From positions 58,247,987 through 58,311,986 of the forward strand of contig OZ012686.1 in the NCBI GenBank assembly GCA_963942565.1: a stretch of DNA of 64,000 nt. Direction: 5' to 3'. This document shows, piece by piece, positions 26,469-38,655 of this stretch (within the stretch, counting starts at the first letter, position 1; each line of letters starts with the position of its first letter). This stretch comes from Maea johnstoni. Taxonomy: Eukaryota; Annelida; Polychaeta; Spionida; Magelonidae. The notes beneath the pieces are model-generated. The model did no database searches, had not been told where the DNA came from, and saw nothing but the letters and a program-made list of their open reading frames with translations. The position numbers were made by a program, and so were the translations under genes.

Positions 26469-26559
26469 TTATTCATGATATAATAACCAGCTTGTATGAT
26501 CACCTGATATTGTATGGGTAGGAAAAGTAAAATGAAGGTCTATTTTCATCCTATCAGTT

Positions 26560-26705
26560 TAATGTCCACTGCTATGGCCAGTAGGAGGTTAAAGATGCAC
26601 TCATTAATTGCAGGCTTGCACACCTTGAGTCAGCTGTCAAACGACCGCCAAAGTTGCCCTTTCACCGACTAACCTCCCAAGCGAGACCACTGGGCCACCC
26701 CTCAT
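26560..26705 (-). repeat. Possible tRNA-derived SINE relic
   Basis: The minus strand reads GGGTGGCCCAGTGGTCTCGC, containing the box A-like TGGCCCAGTGG (26687-26697). Sequence downstream on that strand includes GGCGGTCGTTTGACAGC where a box B could have been, but it is a poor match. A Ser/Leu-like tRNA head is possible. Confidence 0.35.
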
Positions 26706-28762
26706 GGTGAATATTGAAAAAAGGTTCATAAAATTTAATGAATTTTTGAGGAGTTAATTTGTGTATTAAGTTGCTGTCTGGCCAGGAGGAATTCGCCACG
26801 GTATGTAAGGGTGTCTCGTGGAGGGCTCCACAATGCGAGGCCGGGCAGATTTTCCAGCCGCTGAGCAGGGCATTGTGGGCATGGTTTATGAGATAGGTAC
26901 TCGAGTGATCACACTCAGATCACATAACACTGGACACTGGGGGTAGGCACTGGCCAATTGTGCCCGCAATGAGCGCAGGTAAAAAGCTAATCAGTTACCT
27001 GTAGAAGATGAGTAATCTGATCACATTGACTCCACGGGGCAGGCTATTATGGGAGGTTACCGATCTTAAAGGTACTTACGGGAATGTTTTTCCCGTAGGG
27101 TGAAAATAAAAGTCTGGATATCCAGGTATTTACTCATTCCTATGGAGACAAACTAGCACCTATTGATAGAGAAGGTGGTTCCCTGACACTTAAAGAACAC
27201 TTTGCTGCTTAGTAATCTCAATCCCATCTATTGTACAATATTTTAGGGTGCAAGAAAGCAATAAACTTTTTTTCTTCAGATACACAACTGGACCTGTACT
27301 GTGACAGGGAAGTTATATACCTTTACTCATTATACTTACCTTAGAATGTATCACCTGGATGATGTGATACTTTTGAAAGTAGCATTTATAAAAAAACTGT
27401 TTGAAGAAGGGTATTTTCTTAAACTTTGGTTGTTATGTACCCTATATATATTTCTCAATTTATGAGTGTTATTATTGCAGCAGTTTAATCAATGCATATC
27501 TTGCGCAGCCCTGGAGTCTGCATTTATTAAACTGCATGCCATTATTTGGACATCCGATCTCTATGCTAGTATCGTACAGCAACCTGACAAGTAGCTTGTC
27601 ATTCTACACCTGCATGCAAAATTTAAACTATGCATCAAAGGCAAGCACATTACTTTATATGCGCAAAAATAACATGGTATACAGTATGATTTTGTAAGAA
27701 AGGAATTCCCATAAATGTAAGTCATTATAAAATGCCTCAGGGATTATTTAATCCAAGAAAGAGATGTTTGTGCTGTCTGCTTGTGACAAGTATGGAAATG
27801 ACACAAGACCTTTTATTTCCTAACTCAATATTTTTAAAGTTTTTAATTTACAAAAAAATGTACTAAGTTACCTAATATGCTAAATTATGTCCCTACCTAT
27901 TATTGTGTGAATTTGAGTTTCGTTCTATTTCAATGTGGTACCTATTTCTAAGTATGTATTTAAGTGCATGTCATGGTAACAAAATATTTTGTTTGACAAG
28001 TACTATTTAGTGGGTCCAATTTTCTAGCAATCCCAAATATCTATTGATGAACTATAAAAGAACTAGTATCTTATTGCGGTTATGACCCTATAATGCAGCG
28101 AGTCATTGAAAGCTCTTTTATGCTTAAATATGATCTGTTTCATGCAAGGTTGTTTTGTGTTCATAGTGAAGTTCAAAGGTTCACTACGTTTTCATAAAGG
28201 AGATGATATATGTAGGAAGAAGCTGCTTTCTCCTGCATGTGAGGGTATGATTAGGAGTTAGAGAATGGTTATTTCAGCGTCAGGCTCTGCGTTTGGTTGT
28301 CAAAGCAGAGAGCGGGAGTGACATTAGAAGGCCGCTAAGTGGGTCTGATTCCCAGCAGCGTGATGCACAGAAATTGCAGGCTTCTGAGACCTTTTGCTTT
28401 CATCCCTGGGTGGGGCTGACACAGAGCTGGGAAATCATAGTGTTTCAGCTCCATGATCAGTCGGGGAGGACGGGCATGCTGGTCCTCTAGTGGGCCTTTC
28501 AGGGGAAACAACATCACTCAATAGTGTCATCAAACTCTCCCACTGCTCTCAACATGACCATACTCAACCATAGCACCAAAACAGCAAGATCTCTATACCA
28601 CTCATGGATTCATTGAATGCGTATTTTTTCTTCAATAAGAATTCAGCAAATAATGCCAAGAACTCTTTACCTCTCGCTAGACCATTGTTAGCATTATCTT
28701 CAATAAGAATTCAGAAGAATCTGTGCTATTCCACATTATCTCCCATAGAGTAGCTTCTCTGC

Positions 28763-29040
28763 AGTGGTCCAAAATACTAGAAAGGCTGATTTCATTCCCA
28801 GAGTGTACAATTATCAAAGTCCTTTATAACATTGTTGTATGAGTCTGGTATCAAGTTTTGGATTTTGAGGGTCCACTTCCCGTACAGATGCATCTTTTTC
28901 AGTGGTCTACAGCTACTAGAAAGGCAGTGAATTTACTCCGAGACTAGAACATATTTACAAGGTCCTCAAAAGTCTGTTGTTTGAGCATGGTATGAAGGTC
29001 TGGATCTTGATAGTTCACTTTCCATAAATAAATTTCAGTT
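28763..29040 (+). repeat. Diverged 138-bp tandem duplication
   Basis: AGTGGTCCAAAATACTAG / AGTGGTCTACAGCTACTAG (28763, 28901) each begin a unit containing AGAAAGGC, a TATGAGTCTGGTAT or GAGCATGGTATGA stretch, and GTCCACTTCCCGTA or GTTCACTTTCCATA. Just upstream, TTCAATAAGAATTCAG also occurs twice (28632, 28701). Frames open on both strands at 29123-29471 follow it but look non-coding. Confidence 0.6.
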
Positions 29041-29304
29041 ATTTGTTGAGAGGGTAGATGAACACCTTGTATTACAGGTGATGATTTCAATAGTAATGGT
29101 CTCTGCAGCCATTTAGATGAAATCACCTGCAAATCTTTGTAAATGTAGAATTTCTGCAAAAGCGATGTTGCTGGAAGTTATCATCTATACTCATAAATCT
29201 GTACACATTTTTCCCATACAGTTTGCTGATAAAGAAGCTAGAATTGGAGCTGTCAGAGCTTATGGGCAAGCTGAGTAGGACTGGGCAGAGGTTAACCTTT
29301 TCAG

Positions 29305-29317
29305 CCACCAGGGGGCG
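29305..29317 (+). promoter_or_regulatory. CTCF-like core motif
   Basis: CCACCAGGGGGCG matches the core of the animal CTCF binding consensus. It is an isolated GC-rich 40-bp patch in AT-rich intron. Binding depends on species and context; a single motif match is only a hint. Confidence 0.4.
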
Positions 29318-32300
29318 GGGAGGCGGTCTCACAACTAGCAAAACATCTTCAATGAAACTGCCAAAGTCTCTCACAACAAAGCACTTATCAGATAGATGTC
29401 CCATCATATTTACAGTTTTGACAGACAACTTGCAAGATTTCGAGAGAATAACTAGTGAATACTGCATCTAATTAACAACATTTCTTAGGGTAGTCTTTCA
29501 ATTGAAATCCAAGTTGCAAAACAAATCTCCTTTTCTTAAGGGCCTTGATTTCTGTATTGGTGTATGAAGATGCGTGATGGCTTCAGGTTTCTGTGCAGTG
29601 TGCGTGGTTTTGACCGGCGCAGCAGGGAGGGGGTTAGGGTTTCAGCACCATGTGGATAGCAGTGGATAGCCTGGTATGCAGCAATAGAATGCTGTGCGAG
29701 TCCATTTTATTTCTCTGCATTTTTTGTGCGGGCTGGTGGTCTAGTCAAGTGGAAAGGTTGTCATACGGTCACTCCCTTGAGTATGATGGATGGCGTTGGG
29801 ACATCTGCACGCTCGGGACGCGGGACTCCCCAGGTTGCCTGCCTGCAAAGGCAGAAAGAAAGAACCCTCAAAATGCATTCCTTGCTTGTCTGTCTGCTGG
29901 CTATCAAAGGGTGTCTTTTCAAAGGTAGATACTGCGGGAGCATCCAGGGGTCCATCCAACCCCACCCCTCAACCCACCATCAACCAGCGAGACATAGTAA
30001 TCTTCTAGGAATATCAAATCTATAAGTAAAAATGCCCCTTAGGCATGCCTGGTTCTATGTCTTAGGCACTTATGAAAATGTGTGTCATTTTGAACATTTT
30101 TTGAAAAGACTAGAAAGGACTACAGAATTCTGCCATGTTTGTATTGAAATGCTTTTTGATTTTTTTATGGAGAGGTTACAGTACAATTAACTGGAATCTG
30201 TGATTCATATGAAAAGCATTTGTGGATAGAGCAAACCTTTTTAGTAACTAATTGAATGGAACTGTTTGTGTTATGGGCAACATGTCTCCTTCGATGTTTT
30301 TCCGAATGACTCTTTCACCGTTAAGATATCCAACATAATTAGGCTTTTTTTGTTGACTGTTGGTAGTGAAAGGGTCAAGTTGTTTTTGAGCACATGGTCC
30401 ATGCTCAAACACTCACACTTACGCTTGAGGTCTGTCTGAAGCGAGAGATGCCCACATGATAGTATGACCATCACTAGTATTGCCCCAAGCAAACAAAAAC
30501 AACAAAGAAAGAAAATCCCCCTCTCAATGCTGCCTGGACACAAACAGTTTGCATAGGGACTTAACCAAGAGACGTGTGGTTGACGTCAAGGCTTTTCTAA
30601 GACTTTCAAAAAGATTAAATTGTTTGTTTGGTTACCAAGAACGTTTGAAGAACACAGTTAGGGTATTGTGACAGTTACTTTTCCTGCTTTTGAACCAACA
30701 AATATGCCACCAGACCCTTCTGTCTATTGTACTATACCAGGAAAGTATTTTGACCCGCAAACATTATTGGCGCTGGGCTAAGCTATGGTTCAATGGGGGT
30801 GCCTATTAAAACCAGTTACCAAACAAAGGTCAAGTATTCTCAAGTCAATATAGGTTTTCCAAGACCCCAGTTTGAATTTACAAAAAGGTAGGGTCACCCT
30901 TATTTGGTCTTTGCTATTGTTATCTTAAGGTGGAAATATCCTTACTAGATGTGAGCTTTAGTTTTAGAGTAGTGATCAAATATTTGGGGAAAACTAGACC
31001 TATTTGAGGAAAACTTTAGTTTTAACCCATATATCTGAAGGGTGCATGTGGTCAGATACAGGTGAAAAGATCTTCATAACAAACCAATATCTTGCTAAAA
31101 ATTAATACTGAAAGTTGTTGCTTTAGTTGGGTTTAACAATCCATCTAACAACAATTTCCTATAGTCAAAATGACACTTATTGTTAAATTTGGTTGATAAC
31201 TGCTCCTCCCTTATTGTAATCTAATCTCCTACCCTCTTTACATCCTTCAGTGCCACATTCTTAATAGATATAATACTTGAAGCAGAAGCCTGACTAAACC
31301 CCTCCCCCTGTATGTATAGTTAATGTGCTAATAGCTTTGTAAAGTGGGCAGAGGCTGCTCGCTATCAGTGCGCTCTTGGTGTGAACACCCATCGCTGTGG
31401 TGAGAACAAATAAACCACGCTTGTGTTTGATAACAAATCTAGATATAATTGTGATTTGTCTGCGTCTGTGTCTCCAGTCTGCTGGCTCTGTCTCTCAGGC
31501 CCGTATGTACGTGGCATGCCCTCTATTTTCCAGCGCTTGACTTTATGGGCTGGACGGATGGAATGAGCTGAAATAAACAGTTTTTCTGCATAGTTAACCC
31601 ATTCATGCCCAGAGCTCACCTTGTGGAGTATGATACTTTTCAAAAAATAACTTCTAAATAAAAAATAACTTCTTGATAAATCATGAATGCGCAAATATTT
31701 GAAGGAGAGTTACAGGTTGATATCTGATGAATAGTTTTCCTTTATATCTTTAAAAAAATGTTTTTGTTATAGGAACCTCACAGAAGTATGTCTTTTCTTG
31801 GCGCTGCTAGCTTGAGTAGGTCATGAGGGTGTTGATCACTGATAGAGGGTTACATACTCAACAGTGAAATTCTTGAGATGCAAATCACAATAGATGGGCC
31901 AATCCTGTAACCTCATGTATTTATATCATAGACTTTTTCAGTGGTCTCCCAAGCAGCAAATAGTTTGAAAGTTATGCCAGACCTTTAGACAGCCGATATG
32001 GTCACTGGTTGGCAAGCTGCCATATTTGGAAGTGAAGAAAAACTTGTGAAGTATTCCTCTAAGAGACTGATCACTTAAACAGATAAATAAATACCACTTG
32101 AGCAATGTGCAGATTCCTTCAGTGAAAAAACACTTTCATAAAAAGTGTGAGTAGAAGAGCGGGCATTGTGGTTTATCTTGTTAGGGAGCGTGATAGATTT
32201 ATGCCCCAGATTGTGTGTCTTACATTATTAAGCTCTCATTGGGGAGATATGGCATGTTCTTACGGTTGATCAAGATGTTATTAAAGGACTTAAAGGTCAC

Positions 32301-32714
32301 CAAGGTTAAGAAGTTTTTACACCTTCATGATGTATCTTGGCTACAGGTATCTGACTAAAAAATCTAGATGTTTGTTTGGAAGAGTGGCGTTTTCCAGCTG
32401 AAGGCACAGACAGATATGTGGTATCTTAGCGCTACATCTGAAACGTGAAACCTACCCTTGTTTCAGGGACTGGAAAAATACACTTTTTAAAAATAAATGA
32501 CCACTGCAAAAATACAAAAACTTTTCTCTCAGATTGGTGGTGTTGATTAACAGTAGAAATGTGAGGTAGTGGTTTACCTGAGGTACTCCATTTCCATGCT
32601 TCAATGATAAAGGTATTCGGTTTATAGTCTTGTATCCACCGAAGTGCTCACATTCACCTTCCTCCCCTAGCAGGCCTGTACACACAGAAACCATTTCTCT
32701 AAGCACTGCCTTAT

Positions 32715-32870
32715 TAATGCTAGGTACCCATTTTGCAGCTGGGTAGACTGAAGCAATATGGAATAAACTGTCTTGCCCAAGGACAGACCAAAGTGCCCCG
32801 GCAGGGAATTGAACCAGCGACCCTCTGACTACTAGTCCGACACCTAACCAACTGAGCTACTTTGTCCCCA
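32715..32870 (-). repeat. tRNA-derived SINE
   Basis: The minus strand has a clear pol III box A, TAGCTCAGTTGG (32848-32859), and box B, GGTTCAATTCC (32806-32816), about 32 nt apart. A body follows with CTTGGGCAAGACAGTTTATT, CCACATTGC-like and ACCCAGCTGCAAAATGGGTA motifs. Body motifs of this kind are widespread in invertebrate SINEs; I recall similar sequence in the MetaSINE group. Length is about 155 bp. The open frame crossing it (AQLVRC...VAGSIPCRG) is the translation of the tRNA-like head, not a gene. Confidence 0.8.
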
Positions 32871-34170
32871 TGATAATGGGATATAGTCACAATTAAGCCT
32901 GAACAGGCAGAAAATGCGACTAGAAATAAATATCCAAATTCTGTCAATTTTGGGTTTGCCTGACTTGGTTTTAAGCATACGTCAATGATCATTCATACCC
33001 ATAAGTTTTGATAAAAAGTTCTCCTGTAACTCTGTGTGAGTGTGGCTGTGCTTTGGGGCGTAATGTACAAAGCCAACAGTATTTCCTCTCGAGTCTATTC
33101 CATCACGATGCCTGTGTGATGGATCTTTACATCTCCCAGCAGTCTGCCTATTTATCACCTAGGTAACCAGCAAGGGAGGCTGATGTATCTTTATCATCCC
33201 TCATCCTTTATAACTAACACATTTCCAATACACAAGCATGACTAATGCTTGCGCATGACAAATGTTGCTAGAATTACTGATAACTTTTATCTAAAACGGC
33301 TTCATTTATCATGATAAAAGATAATAATGTAGGAAAATAATCCACTTGTATTTGAAAACCTTTTGAATGAGGATTATTGATTTTAAGTTATAATCTTCAA
33401 ATATTTGTTCAAATTGTCACTTAGTCACAAATCATTATTTTTAAGAGTGTGAACAGTTTAGGTGCAGTGAGAATAGCTTATAAAGGTTCAGGACATCAGG
33501 CATTCCATCCCCTTGCTTTCCTCTATATGGACAATGATTACATCACTGAACTGCATGGCTTACTAGGGCTACATTGATCACAGTATAAGGGGGCTTTAAA
33601 TAGTGCTGTTTTGTCGTGCCATTATTCAAGGCTCGTGCAGAGGTAGCCTATCTCCTAGGCTATTTGATTTGATTTTATTCGGTCTAGTACGATGTATATT
33701 ACAAAGCATTTGGCACACAGACAAATCATATATAAAGGTGACTAGTTGGAGTCATTGACTGCTATGCAATAGAATTCTAACCAGACACAGGATATATACA
33801 GGATATATAGGCTACCCACTATCATGTGAGGTTCCTAGGAATGGACCTTATTATCTTACCGAACTGTTACATCAAGATGTTCCATGACATAATTATTTGG
33901 AAATGTAACCTTTAGAACTTAATGTAATCATAATTAGAGCCTGGATTTCATAATGCACATTATGATTATTAGAAAACCCCAATCTCAGAGGATTCATGTG
34001 AAGTTAAGTAATTTCAATCCTGGTGTTCTGATCCAGGTGTCTGAAAAGGACCTGGAAGGGGGGAAGGTTTGGGGGCTTCAATATATTCTTGCACAGCGCC
34101 TATCAGTAAGTCCTGTGAGAGGCTTTATTACCTGCTAAGGCAGATCTACACTCTTCACCCACTGTCTCCC

Positions 34171-34228
34171 TCTCATCACCATCAGCAGCATCAGGATCAG
34201 TAGCAGCAGCACCATCAGCAGCAGCCAA
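34171..34228 (+). repeat. CAT/CAG-rich trinucleotide tract
   Basis: ATCACCATCAGCAGCATCAG and further CAG units cover about 58 bp. Like the array at 13880 it is ATC-type in the sense strand. Confidence 0.75.
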
Positions 34229-34362
34229 GCTGAGCTAATCAAATACTGGCGGCTGATGATTGTATTAGGACAGTGAGCTGATCTCTCCCCTCTGCCCAGG
34301 GATCGGGGCTCGCTCACTCACTCACCCACTCCCAGCTCCTCATCCCCTTCCTGCTGCCCCCC

Positions 34363-34530
34363 ACATCATCCACAGGGAGCAGTTAGTATTTATACCACAC
34401 CTATCTTCGTAATACTCACACCATCCATAGGGAGCTGTTCTTATTTACACCATGCCTTTCATCAGAGTGCCCACACCACCCACAGGGAGCAGGTGTCTAT
34501 ACAACCATCTTCATAATTGGTATACTACTT
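34363..34530 (+). repeat. 55-bp tandem repeat, three units
   Basis: ACATCATCCACAGGGAGC, ACACCATCCATAGGGAGC and ACACCACCCACAGGGAGC start at 34363, 34418 and 34473, an exact 55-bp period. Part of the unit (GGGAGCAGTTAGTATTT) also occurs at about 46617 and, with one change, 52526. Confidence 0.8.
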
Positions 34531-34911
34531 GTGTGTATATATGTATATAAGAAGAAGGCCAATATGCTGAATTCCGGCCAATGGTATGTGATGGCTACAC
34601 ACCCAAGCTATTATATTTGTGTGTATATTTTAGGCCCATGAACTGGTAAATATAATACGTCCTGCAAAGGAAGCCTATAATGCAATGCGTCTATCCTAAC
34701 TGCTCACCTGGCTGGTTATATAACTTAAGTTACTCATTCTAGATCTCATGAGATTGACCCTGGCTTATTTTACCTTCCCTTTTCTGGTGTTTTCACTGGT
34801 TTGTTGGACAAGAGCAACTTGTGAGTCACAAACCATTTAGGATTAGAAGTGTCCAAGCAAGCTGGTGCCTGTTCCATATTATGCATAAGTGTCTGCTGCA
34901 CCGTGAGTTAT

Positions 34912-34929
34912 GGGGGGGGGGGGGGGGGG
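34912..34929 (+). repeat. Homopolymer run of 18 G
   Basis: Eighteen consecutive G. The transcript could form a quadruplex, and the length is unreliable. Confidence 0.9.
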
Positions 34930-36195
34930 CATCATATGTGTAACATACCTGGAGCCCATTTTCTGCCAATTCATTAGTGAAACCTAACACCTGTAGTGCT
35001 ACCAGGTGCGCGTCTCACCCTGACAAGCGAGGTCAAAGGTTGATGGTGGGGTCAAGGGTCATGTGATTAACAAACATGTATGGAATTTGCTGGAACTAAT
35101 TTGCAACTGGTCAAAAGTGATATATGGCTGATGTTTTGGTGATAATTGCTGTAATTTATTTCCAGAATAATGCCTGTTTACTTGATTTTACGTGGCCATC
35201 TCTGTCAAAGCCTGCTTATTATCCAAATGGAAAAATCATAATTTGCAAGGGGAATGGTTAAGTGGCTTTTTGCTGGGCATTCTTTTCATCATTTGAGTCA
35301 AGATGTCATGCACAAAAGCAGTGATTTGTTGCATCTGCAAGATGTTTAACGATGTAGTTTACACAAACCCTGAGGATCCCTAAAATGAGTTAGTGAGTCT
35401 TTTCATAAGATTGCGGTGCCTTGCAATGGCAGTGATTGATCTAGTGCAATATAACTGTCTACAGCCTTCATCTGGTCAAAAGGGCCTGCCATATGTTGCT
35501 TGTCAACCAGAAAAAAATAAAACAGATTATCTAAGTGAGCATTCTGAGCAGGAAATTCATTTTGAGCGTTTGACAAGCTCTGTAAGCACCATTATTACAT
35601 GTTTCTCAAGCGATGAATCTGAAGCAATAATACCTGTCTGGAATTAAGTTACTACAAAAAGCCAGCTCCATATGGCGCCCGTCATACAGAGTATAAAAGA
35701 AAACGGATTGCTTGCCGTCAACAACAGGAAATATTGATATGTTTTTTGTGGTAATTGTGTTCATTTTGATAGAATCTGATTCATGACCTACATGGCATTT
35801 CCTGTGAGCTTTTTTCCTCTGCAAGTTCCTTCTCCTGTTCCTGTTCTTTCTATCAGACAAGATGTCAGTTACACATTTTTCTTTCTTATGAAGAAAATAC
35901 TGTAGAGAAGTTTTTATGAATCTTTTTAGCAGGCCCTGATGCCTCACAGACTTTATAGAAATATTTGAATCAATATTTTACTCTGCTAGTATGGTCCTGC
36001 AGGAACCCACTCATGATTGATCATGAAGGTATCCCAGGTTCCTGACCTGAAGATCCGATACACCAAAGGGGTCTCCCTGTGCTCTAGTGCTTATACCGCC
36101 TACATTGATTGATCATGACTTCTGGAGCTCCTTATGCTTTAGAGGAGGAAGTCTTGGATATATACAGTATCTCTGATCTGCCTCATCCAATTACA

Positions 36196-36265
36196 GGGGC
36201 TTCCCCGGTGGCTCAGTGATAAAGCCACCTGCATTTGCCTCAACCATAGGGTTACTAATACACAC
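36196..36265 (+). repeat. tRNA-like SINE head (relic)
   Basis: GGTGGCTCAGTGATAAAGCC holds a box A (36209-36219), followed at about 40 nt by a decayed box B-like AGGGTTACTAATAC. It is too degraded for a functional tRNA: no cloverleaf closes. Confidence 0.4.
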
Positions 36266-37054
36266 TCAGAGAAGCTCAAATATTCTGTATGTCGATATTA
36301 ATTTATTCAAGTACGTTTGTAGACAGTATTTTCTTTATCTGTATACAAAGTACTGCTTATTTTGAAATCCCTGTAAAGGAATGACAGCTCATATAAGTTT
36401 GTTGAATGTGGAAATTACACTGACTTCCATTTCTATAACTAGTGCAATCAGTTGGTCACATGCCTTAAACTGGCCAGAAAATAAGCCATTGTCATGTATT
36501 GAAAATGTTTTTGAATAGTTTACAAGATTTATTATGCTGTACAGCTTTTTATGACATTTAACTGAATATGTTTTTGCCTGAAATATTTGGAAATTTTCTT
36601 GGCAGTATACCAAGAGCCCCAGCTAGTATCACTAGTCTCTTATCACCTTCTCTTTACACCCTTGTATAGATAGTGATGCTTTTCTCCCCTGTAGAAGTTA
36701 ATAGCATAGCAAAGCCATGGTAGTTTGTACCATAAGTTCTTACAAACCCTCAGCTAATTTACTCTACCACGCAAGTCTGTTTGTCATACCTTGTGGTTTT
36801 ACTGGCTCCTTAATTACAGTAATTACTTACAAACAGAAAGGTGGAATCTCCTCGCACATCCTTCTGGAGTGATAAAGGTGTGGAGCAGAACTACACTGAA
36901 GAGATAAGACACAAATTGCCTGAGAGCTTTTTGGAGACTTCTCTGCTCATTAGGACGGTGAGATGTAAGCATCAGTTAACACATAGATAGCCAGACACAG
37001 TGAGTAGGCGGACAGTCAATTATGTATAGAAGTGGGAAAAGCTTGTAAGGGAAG

Positions 37055-37300
37055 TGAGACTGATCATATGGAGGTAGAAAGTTTTTCTGAAAAGAAATAG
37101 CTTATATTCAAATATTTCTTTATGTGAATAATTTGAAAACGAAGTTGATTATATGAAGAAAGAATGTTTTCAGAAAAATTTGAAAGTGAAGTTGATTGTG
37201 AGAAGGAAGACTTTTTTGTGAAAAAACACACGCTTATTTTCAGATTTTTCTTTGTATAAATAACTATATTGAAGGTGAGCATATGAAAGAAGATTTTTGG
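37055..37300 (+). repeat. Degenerate A/T-rich tandem duplication
   Basis: Phrases such as GAAGTTGATTATATGAAG, GAAGTTGATTGTGAGAAGG and GTGAGCATATGAAAGAAG recur, with CTTAT...TTCAGATTTTTCTTT-like stretches between. Two long units of about 130 bp or several short ones are possible. Confidence 0.5.
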
Positions 37301-38655
37301 GGGGGATTGAGAAGTGTGTCTTATGTCTTATATTTCTTTTAACTCAGAATTGATGTTTTGGCTGATCTCCGGGTATTGTGGGTGTGAATGCGTTACACAC
37401 AAACAGTGGCCTGCAGGTAGATGTTACTGTAACTGGTCATTATGTAGTTGAGATCTCCCCAGCCTGATCAGCAGCATCCCTAGCCTGCCTGCCTGCCTGG
37501 CCTGGTGGACATTAAATCACCCCAAACCTAAGGTAACATGTCACCCAGACACAGACTCCTCCTGGAGCAAGCTCTGGCTCTCAGGGTAATAACACTTTTG
37601 TGTCGGATGATCTTACACATGGAAATATCTTGCTTAGAAAGCATTATTTTGAGAGACAGTTCATTGAAATATGTTATTTTCTGTATAACAATCCTGTATA
37701 ATGTATATACAACAAATCTACTAAACATATGTATATAATGCAGTGTGCTGTGAACTCAATGCATTTCCATTGAACTCGATTCAATTCTACTGAACATTAG
37801 TAAGAGTAACTGGTGCAGTGAGTGCATATATCCACAGATTTTCTGGGTGTTTAGCCGTGGCTGTGATCTTCACACCTGAGCTGGGTTTATTTACTGCGTC
37901 GTCTCACGCAGTGCTCCACCGTGGTGTGAAGCAGCCAGAGCAGCATCTATCAAATCATCCTGTGTTTGGCTAAAAGCATTTTGCTGTTGAGGAGTCTAGA
38001 TCAGTGATAGGCATTGATTTACCGTGCCGCGTCTTTTCTTACAGACACGGTGATCTCCTCGGCTGGGCAGGCTGGCTATTTGATCCCCTCAGTTCCTATT
38101 GGGCACACAAGCCAGGCCTTTAAGTCTACTCCCTCATCTCGTGTCAGGAGAGCCATACAAATGGGTGTAAACTAAGTATTCCATCAGATAAAAATTTGTT
38201 GGAAGAATTGTTGATGTTATCATTGCAGTGCTGCCATTCGCATCTGATGGATGGTTTTTTCAAACCATACATCCAGTGCTGGATGGACACAATATGTATG
38301 GGTTGGCGAGGTGGGTTTGTGTATGATATAAATCTGTTTCAGAGGGCTCAGATTTCGTTGAATAAACTCAGCTCTCTAATTCATGGAGTCGGGTCACCTT
38401 GCACCTTGAGCATATTTGAGTTATAGGTAATCCAAAGTTTTACCACATGTGCCAAGTAAGCATGGGAAACCGAAACTGTCAATGTCAAAAATAAGTTTTC
38501 AGATAGGGGCTTACAACTATTCTATATCATGGTAAAACAAGTTGTTCAGACCTGGAATATATGTTTGACAAACAAGAAGAGTTTTCCCCATCAGTAAGAT
38601 TTAATATCATGAAAGTTAAGATGAAACATATTTATAGTACATGTATGCTCTTAGA

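Noticed and set aside
29123-29471. Overlapping open frames on both strands (114 and 82 codons)
   Set aside because: Two opposite frames open over the same bases with no known domain; probably repeat-derived or chance.
29722-29800. tRNA-like start GCTGGTGGTCTAGTCAAGTGG
   Set aside because: It resembles a tRNA-Glu/Asp box A, but there is no box B at the right distance and no cloverleaf; too weak even for a SINE call.
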